In this document: one piece after another, positions 5,381 to 5,945 of the stretch
Numbering within the stretch: the first letter of the stretch is position 1
Layout: every line of letters starts with the position of its first letter
DNA from: Clostridia bacterium
GTDB lineage: Bacteria; Bacillota_A; Clostridia; UMGS1810
Assembly (NCBI GenBank): GCA_017437345.1
Contig: JAFSBJ010000020.1
Location: forward strand, 1 to 5,945
DNA length: 5,945 nucleotides
Direction of reading: 5' to 3'
Notes under the pieces: model-generated
What the model was told of the DNA's origin: nothing
Seen by the model: only the letters and a program-made list of their open reading frames with translations
Databases searched by the model: none
Made by a program: the position numbers and the translations under genes

Positions 5381-5945
5381 ATGAACAACAGATCAGAAAA
5401 CATTGATGCTCTTAGCAAAAAAGCTCAGAGCAGATATAACATAGACTCTAAATACTATGATATGTATAATGTTAAAAGGGGCTTAAGAAACCGTGACGGT
5501 TCAGGTGTTATGGCAGGATTTACCAACATCAGCGAGGTTCACGGTTATGTTATAAACGAAGACGAAAAGCACCCTATGCCCGGTGAGCTTATTTACCGTG
5601 GCTACAGCATTATGGACCTTGTTCCCAATGCAGGAATTAACAAAAGATACGGATTTGAGGAAATTGCCTTTCTTCTTCTTATGGGCGAATTACCAACAAA
5701 GGCTGAGCTTGAAGAATTCTGCGGGTTTATTGCTGAAAACAGAGTTCTTCCTGCCAACTTTACAGAGGATATGATATTAAAGGCACCAAGCCGCGATATA
5801 ATGAACAAGATGGCAAGGTCTGTGCTTGCATTATATTCCTATGATGATACCCCAGATGATTGCAGCATAGCGAATATTCTCCGTCAGTCACTTATGCTTT
5901 TATCAAAGATGCCTTTGATTGGAGTTTATGCATACAACACAAAAA
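5381..5945 (+). CDS. gltA: Citrate synthase, N-terminal 188 residues (3' end outside window)
   Basis: Citrate synthase condenses acetyl-CoA and oxaloacetate to citrate. In many anaerobic clostridia it feeds a partial TCA route to 2-oxoglutarate and glutamate. The frame opens at ATG 5381 with a strong ribosome-binding site and runs off the window end with no stop. Family features visible are VKRGLRNRDGSGVMAGFTNI, EVHGYVI, the GELIYRGYSIMDLV motif that opens the conserved core, and RYGFEEIAFLLLMGELPTKAEL. The extended N-terminus before YRGY resembles the roughly 440-450-residue clostridial type. The catalytic His, His and Asp lie in the missing part, so 2-methylcitrate synthase cannot be excluded and the symbol is provisional. 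It is divergent from spoIID and shows no functional link to it. Confidence 0.9.
   Translation, partial: MNNRSENIDALSKKAQSRYNIDSKYYDMYNVKRGLRNRDGSGVMAGFTNISEVHGYVINEDEKHPMPGELIYRGYSIMDLVPNAGINKRYGFEEIAFLLLMGELPTKAELEEFCGFIAENRVLPANFTEDMILKAPSRDIMNKMARSVLALYSYDDTPDDCSIANILRQSLMLLSKMPLIGVYAYNTK

Overview
The window comes from a low-GC, endospore-forming member of the Clostridia (Firmicutes). The evidence is AT-rich DNA with AT-rich codon choice, strong Shine-Dalgarno sites, a pgk-tpiA-gpmI glycolytic cluster, and a spoIID-spoIIQ sporulation pair. I cannot name genus or species. A gut-type clostridium is plausible but is inference.

Layout. Positions 1-863 hold the 3' part of pgk (+). An intercistronic hairpin follows, then tpiA (948-1694, +) and gpmI (1716-3245, +). 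The three encode phosphoglycerate kinase, triosephosphate isomerase and cofactor-independent phosphoglycerate mutase, and are probably one transcript ending at a strong hairpin terminator at 3262-3306. gpmI is interrupted by an in-frame TAG at 2838-2840. The reading frame resumes directly after it and the rest of the protein is intact. As written, no functional mutase would be made unless the codon is read through or is a sequence error.

Positions 3307-3565 hold no convincing gene but much structure: a palindrome, a CRP-like half-site pair, a terminator facing left, a multi-branched fold, and a perfect 10-bp inverted repeat. Each arm of that repeat is an outward-facing TTGACA box with a -10-like box 17 bp further out. 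The leftward one could drive an unannotated small RNA of about 106 nt; the rightward one would read antisense into spoIIQ.

On the minus strand, spoIID (5233-4307) and spoIIQ (4261-3566) are probably co-transcribed, in that order. SpoIID is the peptidoglycan lytic transglycosylase of the engulfment machinery. SpoIIQ is the M23-fold forespore membrane protein that partners SpoIIIAH. The 45-nt gap between them contains a hairpin that hides the spoIIQ ribosome-binding site and a sigma-F-like promoter whose transcript would lack the hiding arm. That arrangement could restrict SpoIIQ translation to the forespore.

A 147-bp divergent intergenic region (5234-5380) separates spoIID from a citrate synthase gene (5381 to the window edge, +), which has a good sigma-A promoter and ribosome-binding site.
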